Source of the DNA: a virus
Virus record (IMG/VR): IMGVR_UViG_3300035698_023197
Coordinates: 1-64,000 of that record
DNA: 64,000 nucleotides
Strand: one strand, 5' to 3'
In this document: positions 57,162-64,000 of the stretch, piece by piece
Position numbering within the stretch: the first letter of the stretch is position 1
How the letters are laid out: each line of letters starts with the position of its first letter
The notes under the pieces: model-generated
The model's database searches: none
Told to the model about the DNA's origin: nothing
Seen by the model: the letters and a program-made list of their open reading frames with translations, nothing else
Translations under genes and position numbers: made by a program

Positions 57162-57611
57162 CTAAAAGTCTCCGTCAGCCACCTGGACGCAGGTATACCC
57201 CAACTCTCGCCACTTGGCTGTCATAGAGTTCCGATCTTCGAAGATAAGATCGGGGATTACGTCGGATTTGGCCAATAGGTCAGGCTTCATGACGATATCG
57301 TGACGGCGGTCTCCATCACCTCTCATGAACAAGACAGTGTCAACGTAGTGATCGTCCATGCCCAAATGCAAAGTGAGCCAGGCTACAGTTTTTTCACGCA
57401 CTGACTCTCTGCGACCAGTGAGAAAGAGGATGTTGGACGTGAGGCCCATTTGCTTGCAGACATTCACAATTGGGGTGTTCGGCGTATCCTCGTCGCAACG
57501 GTCGTAAAACTCATCCCAATCGGGGGGTGTGCGCGATAAGCAGTCTACTCTATTGCTCACCTTAGTGAGGGTTCCGTCGATATCAAAGACGATGTTCATT
57601 GATTTTGGCAT
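57162..57611 (-). CDS. HAD-family 3'-phosphatase (PseT/PNKP phosphatase-like)
   Basis: 149 aa. The HAD motif I is DIDGT (Asp10, Asp12); motif II lies in LFLTGRRE; the C-terminal part has KPD and DLIFEDRNS, giving motifs III/IV. The order and sequence (PPDWDEFYDRC, FLTGRRESVREKT, MRGDGDRRHD) resemble the phosphatase domain of T4 polynucleotide kinase, which removes 3'-phosphates from nucleic acid ends in RNA or DNA repair. No kinase domain is attached. ATG 57611 follows the upstream stop directly (TAGTATG). Confidence 0.8.
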   Translation of the reverse strand: MPKSMNIVFDIDGTLTKVSNRVDCLSRTPPDWDEFYDRCDEDTPNTPIVNVCKQMGLTSNILFLTGRRESVREKTVAWLTLHLGMDDHYVDTVLFMRGDGDRRHDIVMKPDLLAKSDVIPDLIFEDRNSMTAKWRELGYTCVQVADGDF

Positions 57612-57612
57612 A

Positions 57613-57864
57613 CTAGGTTCTGAGGGTATGTTTCATTATGATGACTTCCCGGTCTATTTCCTTTTGCAACTCGATAGCCTTTTGTTTGGGTATATCGAAA
57701 ATCAACGGGAGATCTTCCGTGGCTTTCGCTAAGTCCGCGAGAATCTGCGTGGCGTCTGACCCCTTCCAGGACGGAAGGCACACCGGAGGCGCAGGGAGAG
57801 GCAAAGGAGATACCAAGGCGGCGGCAGCGCCGAGTGTGGTATGAAAGAAGCTGCGCCGTTTCAT
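57613..57864 (-). CDS. Small secreted-type protein with Tat-like signal, 83 aa
   Basis: MKRRSFFHTTLGAAAALVSP at the N-terminus has a twin-arginine (RR-x-F-F) motif, a hydrophobic core and Ala-rich c-region, so export by the Tat pathway is likely. The mature part is helical, about 55 residues, no motif. Shine-Dalgarno GGAGGG precedes the ATG. It overlaps the neighbouring gene by 4 bases. Tat signals are unusual on phage proteins. Confidence 0.65.
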   Translation of the reverse strand: MKRRSFFHTTLGAAAALVSPLPLPAPPVCLPSWKGSDATQILADLAKATEDLPLIFDIPKQKAIELQKEIDREVIIMKHTLRT

Positions 57865-58046
57865 CCCTCCTTTTCGGGGTGTCCGTCCAATTCCGTTCTT
57901 TTCGTCGAAGTCAACCCTTCCATGAACTCCATAGTTTCACTATCGACGAGTGCTTTAACATGAAGATGACAGTTATCATTCATCCACTGCTGCAAAGGCC
58001 TGGCAAGGGCCTGAAGCTCAAGTCGTTGTTCGTTTGTTATTTTCAT
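57861..58046 (-). CDS. Small unknown protein, 61 aa
   Basis: From ATG 58046 (MKITNEQRLELQALARPL). A longer reading from 58073 is possible. Helical, with a histidine pair and acidic C-terminus. It overlaps the 83-aa gene by 4 bases (ATGA). No family recognised. Confidence 0.55.
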   Translation of the reverse strand: MKITNEQRLELQALARPLQQWMNDNCHLHVKALVDSETMEFMEGLTSTKRTELDGHPEKEG

Positions 58047-58059
58047 AAGGATGTAGAAA

Positions 58060-58155
58060 CTATGAGGATTCAAATTTGGAAACCCGCCCTTCTTCTAGCA
58101 TTCTCCGCGCTTCCTCATGTCTAGCAGCAGCGTCCAAAGCATTGCAATTGGCGCA
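58060..58155 (-). CDS. Tiny Cys-containing ORF, 31 aa
   Basis: MCANCNALDAAARHEEARRML... from ATG 58155 to TAG 58060. The CANC pair followed by a His is the kind seen in small zinc-binding peptides. It is below usual length limits, so support is only its compact, gene-like sequence and its place in a gap between coding units. Confidence 0.35.
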   Translation of the reverse strand, partial: CANCNALDAAARHEEARRMLEEGRVSKFESS

Positions 58156-58227
58156 CATTAGAACGCAAAAGAGAATGCTTATTGATCACCAAATATCCCA
58201 ATACGGTGAACTGGAGGTGAATACAGA

Positions 58228-58255
58228 AAGGGCCGACTCGCGAGAGTCGGCCCTT
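58228..58255 (-). terminator. Terminator hairpin after the major capsid gene
   Basis: 12-bp perfect stem AAGGGCCGACTC with a 4-base loop. On the minus strand it is followed by TTTCTGT. It lies just beyond the capsid stop. Confidence 0.75.
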
Positions 58256-58284
58256 AAAGTGAATTGAGATTCAGGCTGCGGAGC

Positions 58285-59721
58285 TTAGGAACCGAAGCTG
58301 GCGCTCATGTTGGTGAGCGTGATGCGCGAGTAAAACTTCGTATTCACGGACTTTTTCCCATACTGGGACGCGAAGCCTTTCCGCGAGATGAAGTCGTCAA
58401 GCGTAATCAGCGGAGTGCTGAAGAGCAAGATCCAAGGCGCGAAGATGTATCCGGTACGAACGAAGTCGTTACCCTTGTAACCGAGCAGGGCTTCTGCAAT
58501 CGGGTAGTGAGGATCGGAGTAGATCTTCATGCGGCCAAGCGAACCAGTCTGCGCGACACCTTCGATCTCGGCTTTGTCACCTGCGGTAGGCTCAAACTGA
58601 GGAAGGGTCTCGATGATGTTGGACGCCTGGATGCCTGCGAGCATCCAGTTGGCTTTCACGCGGTTTGTCGCACGCTGAATGAAGCTCGAAGCAGTAACCA
58701 TCGCGTCAACGAAGGAAAGCTTGTGCTCAGTGTACGAGATGGTCGAACCGGCAGGAATGTTTGCCGACCAGTTAACCACACCAGCCCCAGCCTGACGGCG
58801 AAGGTCTTCGATGATTTCCCGGTCAATTTCCCACTGGAGGTGGTTCGCGATGGCGGTAGAAACGATGTTCTCTGCGTTGACCTTGTGAAGAGCCTCGAGA
58901 GCCTGTGCGGCCTCTGTGCTCCAACGTCCACGCAACTTACGTTCCTGAGTGAAGATAGGCGAACTGGAGATCTCGAAATCGACCTGCTGTGCGTCCTGGT
59001 TCAGTTCAGGATTGTAGTTGTAAGTAACTTCGATGGTCTTGGAAGCTCCAAGACCCGTTCCGTTGCTCAATTCACCCGTGTTGTAGTTGATGTTTCCAAC
59101 AACTGCAGAGGCGGATGTGAGGATGTTGCCGTTGGCGTCATCAGAGAGAACTGCGGGAGTTCCACCAGAATCGACGGTAATCGTCAACGTGCCCGGCATA
59201 ACCGGGGTGTAGGAGAGGGCTTGGCCAGAAACAAAAGCTCCACCGCCAGTCGTACTTCCGACGAACTCATTCTGAACGCGGTCGGACGAATCCAGCATGC
59301 GGTCAGCGTGTCCGGTACGAGCATCCCAGATGTGGGCACCGCGAGCGGTGTCACCTTTCTGTTGGCCAGTAACGAAGTTCATGTAGAAGACGAGACCAGA
59401 AGGGCCTTCGAGAGGCTGAACAGAAACGAGGTCCTGTGCAATCAAGTTCTCCGAAACAATACTGAGGAGTGGGAAGGCGAACTTGTCAAAGTTGCCGACT
59501 TGCATCGTGGTGGTGGCCTCATCGAGGTCCATCCGGCTCAGCTTGTAGTTTTCAAGCATCAGGGTAACGAAGGCTCTCTTGGTATCGGACTTGATGCCCT
59601 CAACCATTTCCTTCCAACCTTTTGCTTCCAAGAGGCTCTGCTTCGAAGTCACTCCCATAGGGGTTTCAGCAAGCTGCATCCCCCGGGCGATCGTACGAGC
59701 GAGTTGTCGTGAATCAATCAT
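58285..59721 (-). CDS. Major capsid protein (gp23-like)
   Basis: 478 aa with the HK97-like fold signals of T4-type capsids: an N-terminal helical arm, the segment FAFPLLSIVSENLIAQDLVSVQPLEGPSGLVFYM (shortened here to its key part, LVSVQPLEGPSG), a beta-rich insertion with Gly/Asn/Thr loops, a spine helix (EIDREIIEDLRRQAG) and a C-terminal P-domain ending SRITLTNMSASF. It assembles the head with the protease-scaffold gene immediately upstream. A terminator follows. It probably matures by cleavage of its N-terminal arm, as in T4. Confidence 0.88.
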   Translation of the reverse strand: MIDSRQLARTIARGMQLAETPMGVTSKQSLLEAKGWKEMVEGIKSDTKRAFVTLMLENYKLSRMDLDEATTTMQVGNFDKFAFPLLSIVSENLIAQDLVSVQPLEGPSGLVFYMNFVTGQQKGDTARGAHIWDARTGHADRMLDSSDRVQNEFVGSTTGGGAFVSGQALSYTPVMPGTLTITVDSGGTPAVLSDDANGNILTSASAVVGNINYNTGELSNGTGLGASKTIEVTYNYNPELNQDAQQVDFEISSSPIFTQERKLRGRWSTEAAQALEALHKVNAENIVSTAIANHLQWEIDREIIEDLRRQAGAGVVNWSANIPAGSTISYTEHKLSFVDAMVTASSFIQRATNRVKANWMLAGIQASNIIETLPQFEPTAGDKAEIEGVAQTGSLGRMKIYSDPHYPIAEALLGYKGNDFVRTGYIFAPWILLFSTPLITLDDFISRKGFASQYGKKSVNTKFYSRITLTNMSASFGS

Positions 59722-59766
59722 TAGTTAGTTTGGTATAATTTGGTAATTTGGTGGTGCTGAAGAAAA

Positions 59767-61767
59767 TTAGCCTTTCTTCGCGTTATTGCGCATCCTGACT
59801 GCAGGGTGAACTGCTTCCTCGATGGCCTCCTTATGGGACCGTACGGGGCGTTTCTTCTGTGCTGGCTTGTTGCCTTCGGCCAAAGGTTTGCGGCGACGTG
59901 CACCCAGATTGCGGGATTCCATCTTCCTCTTACCCCTGGCAGGAGCGGCTTTCGACTTGGCTTCTTGGACGAGTTTTCCGAGTTGGGTCCAAGTCTTGAC
60001 TCGTGGGAGGCGACCTTTGATCGTCTCGTAAAGCCCAGGATCTTTTGCCCTCATCAGGTGAACGCCCAAAGACACCATGTCTTTGTTGTATTTCTCAGCC
60101 AGTTCCCGAGCAGCCGTCATCGCTTCCGATTCGTTGACGCTCGAGGCTTCACCAGCCCCTTCGGGCAAGTTACTTTTGAGTCTCTTGTGAGCTTCCAGCA
60201 TGCGAGCGGAAGTCAGTGAAAGTTTCTTGATGTTGCGGCGAAGCTTGACATTCTCACGAATGAGACGCTTCACGCGCTTCTTGGATTCGATGGGCATGTC
60301 GTCCGGCATGTCCATGTCAACGTCTTCGTCGCCGAATTCGCCTTCTGCATCCTCTTCAGGGCAGCACTTGTCAGCGAGAACTTCGAGTTCGTCGGCAATC
60401 CCCTGACACTCTTCGTCTTCGGGGCAAGCGTCGCGGAGTTTCTCAGCTGCGGTAGTCAGCGTAGCGCGGACTTCTTCAGGAGTGTCACCACCTGCACCAG
60501 GGTCTTCGCCACCAGCTTCGTCGGGTGCCGGGGGGCCTTTTGGAGGACCTTCCATTGCGTCGTCGGGACCAGCGGGAGGACCAGCGGGCATTTCGTCCAT
60601 CTCAGCGATGAATGTGTCGAGTCTGGCGTCGAGCGTTTCAGCGAGACCACCAACGGCGGGATCTTGAAGCTTGATTTCGTAGATCTCGCGCTTCAGTTGA
60701 TCAACAGAGTCGAAAAAGGCGGCTTTTTCTGAAGCCTTGAGGCCCGAGGTTTTCATCTGAGTCAGTTGGATGACTTCAGCCTGCTTCCGCTTCATTTCAG
60801 CGAGTTTGTTCATAGTGGTAGTGGTATGTGGTGCGTTCGGTGTGTTGGATTGGGCAGGCTTGCCTTCCTCCAGATTAGCAACGTGCTCTTCGATTGGGAG
60901 TCCGTTATGCCAGAGGGTTGCTGGGGTTTCCCCGAGTGTCCAACTGGCGAAAATTCCACGAGCATGACCTTCGTTGGTCCCCTCGTAAACTGTCTTCTCG
61001 TCGTCGCCTTTAGTGATCCGTACTTCGTACGTATTCTCTTTGACTTTGATTTTCTTGTTTTTGAGTGACGTACCCTTCTTCTTCTCGCCACCACCCTGAC
61101 CGTCGCCGCCAACTTCCTTTTCAGTAAGGCTGGCCCAATCGGAATTCTTGCCCGCTTCGATCATCTTGGAAACGTCGCCATTGTCGCGAGCTTCTTGGAC
61201 GAGAACGGGGAGGGCGCGAGCGACTGATGGAGAGAAAACAACATCCCAGGTCTCGCACTCGTAGTCTTCGTTGACTTCGTTGACGCCATTACCGATATCA
61301 GTAACAGTGCCATTACCACGGGAAGAGACGCCAAATTTGACGCGAGCTTCGATGAGTGCCTTGAGGACTTCTCCTTGTGGAGTGCCTTCGAGGACCTCAT
61401 AAGCGCCGATGATGTCACCTTCTTTCAGTTCACCACCGGACTCGGCGATTTCGATAGGAGATGCGAACCGTGCTTCAACCACAACGTGGGAGACTTGGTC
61501 CATCCGGGTTTGGCCGTCTTCAGGGTGCTCGATCATTCCGAGCATCGCACGCTCTGACAGCCGATTTTGGAAATCGGTAGCCTGACCGCTAAAAAGCCTT
61601 TCCCAAATTGTCTTCGGGTAGATCCGACCGTTCTGATTCTGGTCGATGTAGTTTTGAAAGACACCCTCGACTCGCATTGCGGAGGGCTTTCCAGAGCGCT
61701 CCACGAGTGATGGTTTCCCAAGCGGGCGAAAAGCGTAGTTTTCGACTAGAGAGATTGGCTTGTTCAT
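59767..61767 (-). CDS. Prohead protease fused to a scaffold-like domain
   Basis: 666 aa. Residues ~1-230 resemble the T4 gp21-type prohead protease: GVFQNYIDQNQNGRIYP, a catalytic His81 in IEHPED, and a Ser in GVSSRGNG (148-149), with acidic residues nearby that could complete the triad. The remaining ~430 residues are low-complexity and helical: an acidic Pro/Asp/Glu region, coiled coils (VKRLIRENVKLRRNIKKL) and a Lys/Arg-rich tail, as expected for a scaffolding/core protein (gp22-like) that the protease degrades. Fusion of both in one gene differs from T4, where they are separate. It lies directly upstream of the capsid gene. Confidence 0.8.
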   Translation of the reverse strand: MNKPISLVENYAFRPLGKPSLVERSGKPSAMRVEGVFQNYIDQNQNGRIYPKTIWERLFSGQATDFQNRLSERAMLGMIEHPEDGQTRMDQVSHVVVEARFASPIEIAESGGELKEGDIIGAYEVLEGTPQGEVLKALIEARVKFGVSSRGNGTVTDIGNGVNEVNEDYECETWDVVFSPSVARALPVLVQEARDNGDVSKMIEAGKNSDWASLTEKEVGGDGQGGGEKKKGTSLKNKKIKVKENTYEVRITKGDDEKTVYEGTNEGHARGIFASWTLGETPATLWHNGLPIEEHVANLEEGKPAQSNTPNAPHTTTTMNKLAEMKRKQAEVIQLTQMKTSGLKASEKAAFFDSVDQLKREIYEIKLQDPAVGGLAETLDARLDTFIAEMDEMPAGPPAGPDDAMEGPPKGPPAPDEAGGEDPGAGGDTPEEVRATLTTAAEKLRDACPEDEECQGIADELEVLADKCCPEEDAEGEFGDEDVDMDMPDDMPIESKKRVKRLIRENVKLRRNIKKLSLTSARMLEAHKRLKSNLPEGAGEASSVNESEAMTAARELAEKYNKDMVSLGVHLMRAKDPGLYETIKGRLPRVKTWTQLGKLVQEAKSKAAPARGKRKMESRNLGARRRKPLAEGNKPAQKKRPVRSHKEAIEEAVHPAVRMRNNAKKG

Positions 61768-61844
61768 TAAGTATAACTATACTCAAGCAATGAACTATCT
61801 TTCTCTAACTCAACAAACTCCCGGACGTTGGGAATTGTCTGTAT

Positions 61845-62201
61845 CTACACCAACGGCATATGGTTTACTGCCGTAGTTGCTGCAACCGTAACGGGGTTGA
61901 CTTTTATGAGAACTTGGTTGAAAGACCAAACGTAGTCGACGATACCATCGACTTTATCCTTTGGGACACCAAACTTGGACACCAGCATAGCGTTAGTGTC
62001 GGGACCGTGAAGGAATCTGTGTGACTCTTCGTTGGCAGTCGTCACTTTGAGAATGCGACTATGGGCCATTTTCTGCAGCAGAATCTGACCCGTGGGAGGG
62101 GTGCCGATAGGCTTAGAAGAAAGCTTGTAATAGTCAGCTTCCGGCTTCCCCATGATAGAGGGGAGAGAGCCAGAGTTTCCAATGCTTTCAGCGAATCCCA
62201 T
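61845..62201 (-). CDS. Small capsid-module protein, 118 aa (unknown)
   Basis: Starts MGFAESIGNSGSLPSIMG; mixed alpha/beta, soluble, no motif. Immediately upstream of the protease gene in the capsid unit, so a head-assembly role is likely but unproven. Confidence 0.6.
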   Translation of the reverse strand: MGFAESIGNSGSLPSIMGKPEADYYKLSSKPIGTPPTGQILLQKMAHSRILKVTTANEESHRFLHGPDTNAMLVSKFGVPKDKVDGIVDYVWSFNQVLIKVNPVTVAATTAVNHMPLV

Positions 62202-62209
62202 ACCGATAA

Positions 62210-62368
62210 TTAGTGGGGACGGTCCTTAAACCCCCGCAAGACGATTGTGGGAGACTCGAAGTCGTTCAGTATGAGGACGTGATCCATTTGATGCCCCATC
62301 CTCCTCACATCAGCGAGGAACGCGTCAACATTGGGACTTTCCAGAAGCTGACGAGCCAGCGCGTTCAT
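62210..62368 (-). CDS. Small capsid-module protein, 52 aa (unknown)
   Basis: From ATG 62368, which overlaps the TAA of the upstream gene (TAATG), to TAA 62210. Reads MNALARQLLESPNVDAFLAD...; two helices and a strand. It is shorter than the usual gene length limit, but its coupling to the neighbour and place between two capsid-module genes make it a likely real gene. Confidence 0.6.
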   Translation of the reverse strand: MNALARQLLESPNVDAFLADVRRMGHQMDHVLILNDFESPTIVLRGFKDRPH

Positions 62369-62769
62369 TACAGATCCGAAAGTTTTGACCTGCCTTTGGC
62401 GATCGACTCTTTGATCTGTTGGACCAGTTGGTAAGGCTGGTCTGCGCGAAATCCGATGCGGCCAAACTTGATCACGTAAGATCCGGCATCAAACCTGCCG
62501 TGTTTCCTCACATAAGCAACAATCTCTTCGTCTGCGCCTTCTGCGGCGGCGGCAAGGCGTGCGCGGCGTTCTCTGCGGCCTTCGGAGGGGACAGGGGCAG
62601 CGACAGGATCGGCAACGGGGGGAGCCTCAACAATCGGAGGAGCTTCAACAACTGGCGCAGGGGCTTCGACAATCGGAGGAGCCTCAACTGGTGCAGAGAC
62701 TTTCTTGGCGGCAGCGGTCTTTTTGGCTGCTGCTCTTTTCTTGGCGGCGGCGTTCTTTGGAGCGGTCAT
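62368..62769 (-). CDS. Histone-H1-like Lys/Ala-rich protein, 133 aa
   Basis: The first 25 residues are AAAKK repeats typical of histone-H1-like and Alba-like tails. Then a run of APPIVEA repeats forms a Pro-rich linker, and the last ~50 residues are a compact alpha/beta domain (YVRKHGRFDAGSYVIKFGRIGFRADQP). The basic tail would bind DNA or neutralise capsid-packed DNA. It may be an internal head protein. No exact family recognised. Confidence 0.6.
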   Translation of the reverse strand: MTAPKNAAAKKRAAAKKTAAAKKVSAPVEAPPIVEAPAPVVEAPPIVEAPPVADPVAAPVPSEGRRERRARLAAAAEGADEEIVAYVRKHGRFDAGSYVIKFGRIGFRADQPYQLVQQIKESIAKGRSKLSDL

Positions 62770-62773
62770 AAAG

Positions 62774-63490
62774 TTAGAAGGTTACGGTTTTGAAGAGTTC
62801 GGTGAGGCCATCTTGCACACTTTGTTCAGTGACCCGCAAGCTTCCATTTTGGGAGCAATATTCGGCGAAAGCATCCTCATATCGGTGGAGGCGCTTGCCA
62901 GAATAAGCACTGGAGAGAGGTTGGAGAGAGTACGGGCGTCGACCCTTGACGAAGTCAGCCGTTGGGGGATATGTCGTGAGGTCGAGTGTTCCGGCGACGA
63001 TATGGCTCACGGCGTTTGCCGTCAGGGCGTTCAACACGTGGATGGTTTGCAACCGTTCCGAGGCGTCGTGGAATCGGGCCAAAATCTCTTTGAACTTCAT
63101 CCGGCCATCCAGCAGTGCCATAACCTGATCCATGACAGACCGATTTGGATAGACGTACTTTTTGGCCCACTGGAGTTTCTGTTGAGAAGCCAAGTGTTTG
63201 TGGGCGTACCGCTGACCAAGACCGCGATAGACGAGGATGTCCGGCCTATCCCCAGACGTGAACGCCATCGGGTAGACGTAGATGACGTCTTCTGTGGGGT
63301 GATAATAGACAGGCTCCCCACCAACAGTCTTCTCAGTGAATCGGAGTCCTTTGAGACCTCGATGTGCCTTGGATAACTTGAGCGAGTCGAGCCGTCGGAA
63401 GACATCAGGGAGTGTGGACGCCAGTGCCGTCATACGGCGCATGAAGTCCGGACCCGATCCGACGAAAGTTGGTGTTACTGGTAATGCCAT
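62774..63490 (-). CDS. Capsid-module protein with degenerate metallopeptidase-like motif
   Basis: 238 aa from ATG 63490, whose first base overlaps the TAA of the upstream gene. The central DVIYVYPMAF, then DRPDILVYRGLGQRYAHKHL resembles an HExxH zinc-protease helix in position and flanking strands, but the metal ligands are missing (YRGLGQRY). It may be a pseudo-enzyme or an unrelated head protein. The surrounding genes belong to capsid assembly. Confidence 0.5.
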   Translation of the reverse strand: MALPVTPTFVGSGPDFMRRMTALASTLPDVFRRLDSLKLSKAHRGLKGLRFTEKTVGGEPVYYHPTEDVIYVYPMAFTSGDRPDILVYRGLGQRYAHKHLASQQKLQWAKKYVYPNRSVMDQVMALLDGRMKFKEILARFHDASERLQTIHVLNALTANAVSHIVAGTLDLTTYPPTADFVKGRRPYSLQPLSSAYSGKRLHRYEDAFAEYCSQNGSLRVTEQSVQDGLTELFKTVTF

Positions 63491-63927
63491 TAAACAAAGG
63501 GACCAGATTCTTTTAGCGGTTTTTTCTTCGCGGTTGCGTCGAGTTTCTTGAGCAGTCCCTTCGGAAGACAGGCGCTGGCAGTAGTGGAGCAATCTTCCTT
63601 GAGAGTGTTCGGCTGGAAATTGGGGCGTGATTCGGTGACGTGAGGTTGTGGTCCACCGTAAGGCTTGTTGGTCGTGATGTCAATGGTGGAGACTTTGAAT
63701 TTCTCCGGACCGTCTGCAATGCCTTCGCCACCGTGAGTGTCACCTTCTTCAGGGAGCTTATCCGCTTCCTGAATCGTGTCGTCGGCGCGGCCAGCATAAA
63801 GGTTGGTCGCAAGTTCAGTTTCGGTCAACCCCGTGTAGTCTTTCCCTCCGTGGGAAAGGTGGAACAGGTTGAATTGGCCATTCCACCTAGCTGCGTCGGC
63901 GAGATCTCGTGCTTCTTGTAAAGTCAT
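63490..63927 (-). CDS. Unknown capsid-module protein, 145 aa
   Basis: Begins MTLQEARDLADAARWNGQFNL; helical start, then a Gly/Asp-rich disordered middle and a Lys-rich C-terminus with a Cys pair (TASACLPKG). ATG overlaps the upstream gene's TGA (ATGA). No family recognised. Confidence 0.6.
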   Translation of the reverse strand: MTLQEARDLADAARWNGQFNLFHLSHGGKDYTGLTETELATNLYAGRADDTIQEADKLPEEGDTHGGEGIADGPEKFKVSTIDITTNKPYGGPQPHVTESRPNFQPNTLKEDCSTTASACLPKGLLKKLDATAKKKPLKESGPFV

Positions 63928-64000
63928 ATCGTGTCGTGTTTTTGAATGTCTGTCAATTCCTCGTCTTCGTCGTCATCTGCGTGATCGAGGGGAGCCTTGG
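63924..64000 (-). CDS. C-terminal end of a partial gene (runs off the right edge)
   Basis: Minus-strand frame enters from the right edge and ends at TGA 63924-63926 with the residues ...KAPLDHADDDEDEELTDIQKHDTI cut to its key part: an acidic DDDEDEE tail. It overlaps the ATG of the next gene, so it is translationally coupled to the capsid module. Only 25 codons are visible, so the product is unknown. Confidence 0.65.
   Translation of the reverse strand, partial: KAPLDHADDDEDEELTDIQKHDTI

Noticed and set aside
58264-59712. A 482-codon plus-strand open frame opposite the major capsid gene
   Set aside because: It mirrors nearly the whole capsid gene; codon bias of the real gene leaves the antisense frame open. 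No domain or start signal.

Overview
The window is a contiguous stretch of a tailed double-stranded DNA phage genome with a contractile tail (myovirus morphology). It carries diverged T4-type core genes: a UvsX-like recombinase, a gp32-like SSB, a probable UvsY, a gp46/SbcC ATPase, a gp20-type portal, a gp21-type prohead protease, a gp23-type capsid protein, gp18/gp19-type sheath and tube, a gp6/J-type baseplate wedge and a T4_baseplate-family hub protein. These sit beside non-T4 replication genes: a SPO1-style UDG-PolA fusion polymerase and ThyX. No rRNA, tRNA, CRISPR array or cellular housekeeping operon was seen. A Gram-negative host is inferred from two lipoproteins, a unimolecular spanin and an outer-membrane-barrel-like protein. 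Host taxonomy cannot be read from the sequence.

Layout. 1-2072 (minus): a partial, very large Ser-linker virion protein running off the left edge. 2081-8508 (minus): recombination/replication block (UvsX, SSB, UvsY-like, XPD/DinG-like helicase), a membrane protein and a DUF932-like protein. 8731-9951 (plus): SF2 helicase. 9944-16892 (minus): tape measure and small virion or unknown genes, interrupted by an HNH endonuclease and by a decayed relative of it. 16899-18607 (minus): lysis cassette (lipoprotein lysozyme, putative holin, u-spanin). 18662-20753 (minus): unknown genes. 20754-21117: a non-coding region with hairpins and a CG tract. 21118-29878 (plus): ThyX, intein-containing DNA polymerase, HTH-like protein, PAAR spike, baseplate hub protein and a small early gene. 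29883-37978 (minus): tube-like protein, tail fibre, portal, baseplate wedge. 38013-40862 (plus): gp46-like ATPase and neighbours. 40843-46590 (minus): Cys-rich protein, tail tube, sheath. 46664-47428: a broken HNH/AP2 homing endonuclease. 47457-49355 (minus): lectin-like Ser-rich protein and neighbours. 49382-50011 (plus): exonuclease. 49970-58155 (minus): small accessory genes, sulfotransferase, OMP-like barrel, HAD phosphatase. 58285-64000 (minus): capsid module.

Most striking observation. The polymerase gene carries two inteins. In the first, the position normally filled by an in-frame homing endonuclease is open in two frames. The intein frame reads a low-complexity linker, while the +1 frame encodes a complete-looking EDxHD/Vsr-like (DUF559-like) endonuclease. 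That frame has its own strong Shine-Dalgarno and a TTG start. The homing endonuclease therefore appears to be a separate gene nested out of frame inside a contiguous intein.

Second theme. Seven near-consensus sigma70 promoters share a CTTGACA...GTGTTATAMT design. In five of them only 5-6 bases separate the -10 box from an ATG, which predicts leaderless mRNAs for a set of probable early genes. One lies inside a long ORF and points to an internal start.

Third theme. Several genes look broken or recoded: a baseplate hub protein split at a T6 run, an HNH gene with an in-frame TGA, an HTH remnant split at an A5 run, and a zinc-ribbon ORF without a start codon. Assembly error and real recoding or decay cannot be separated without reads.
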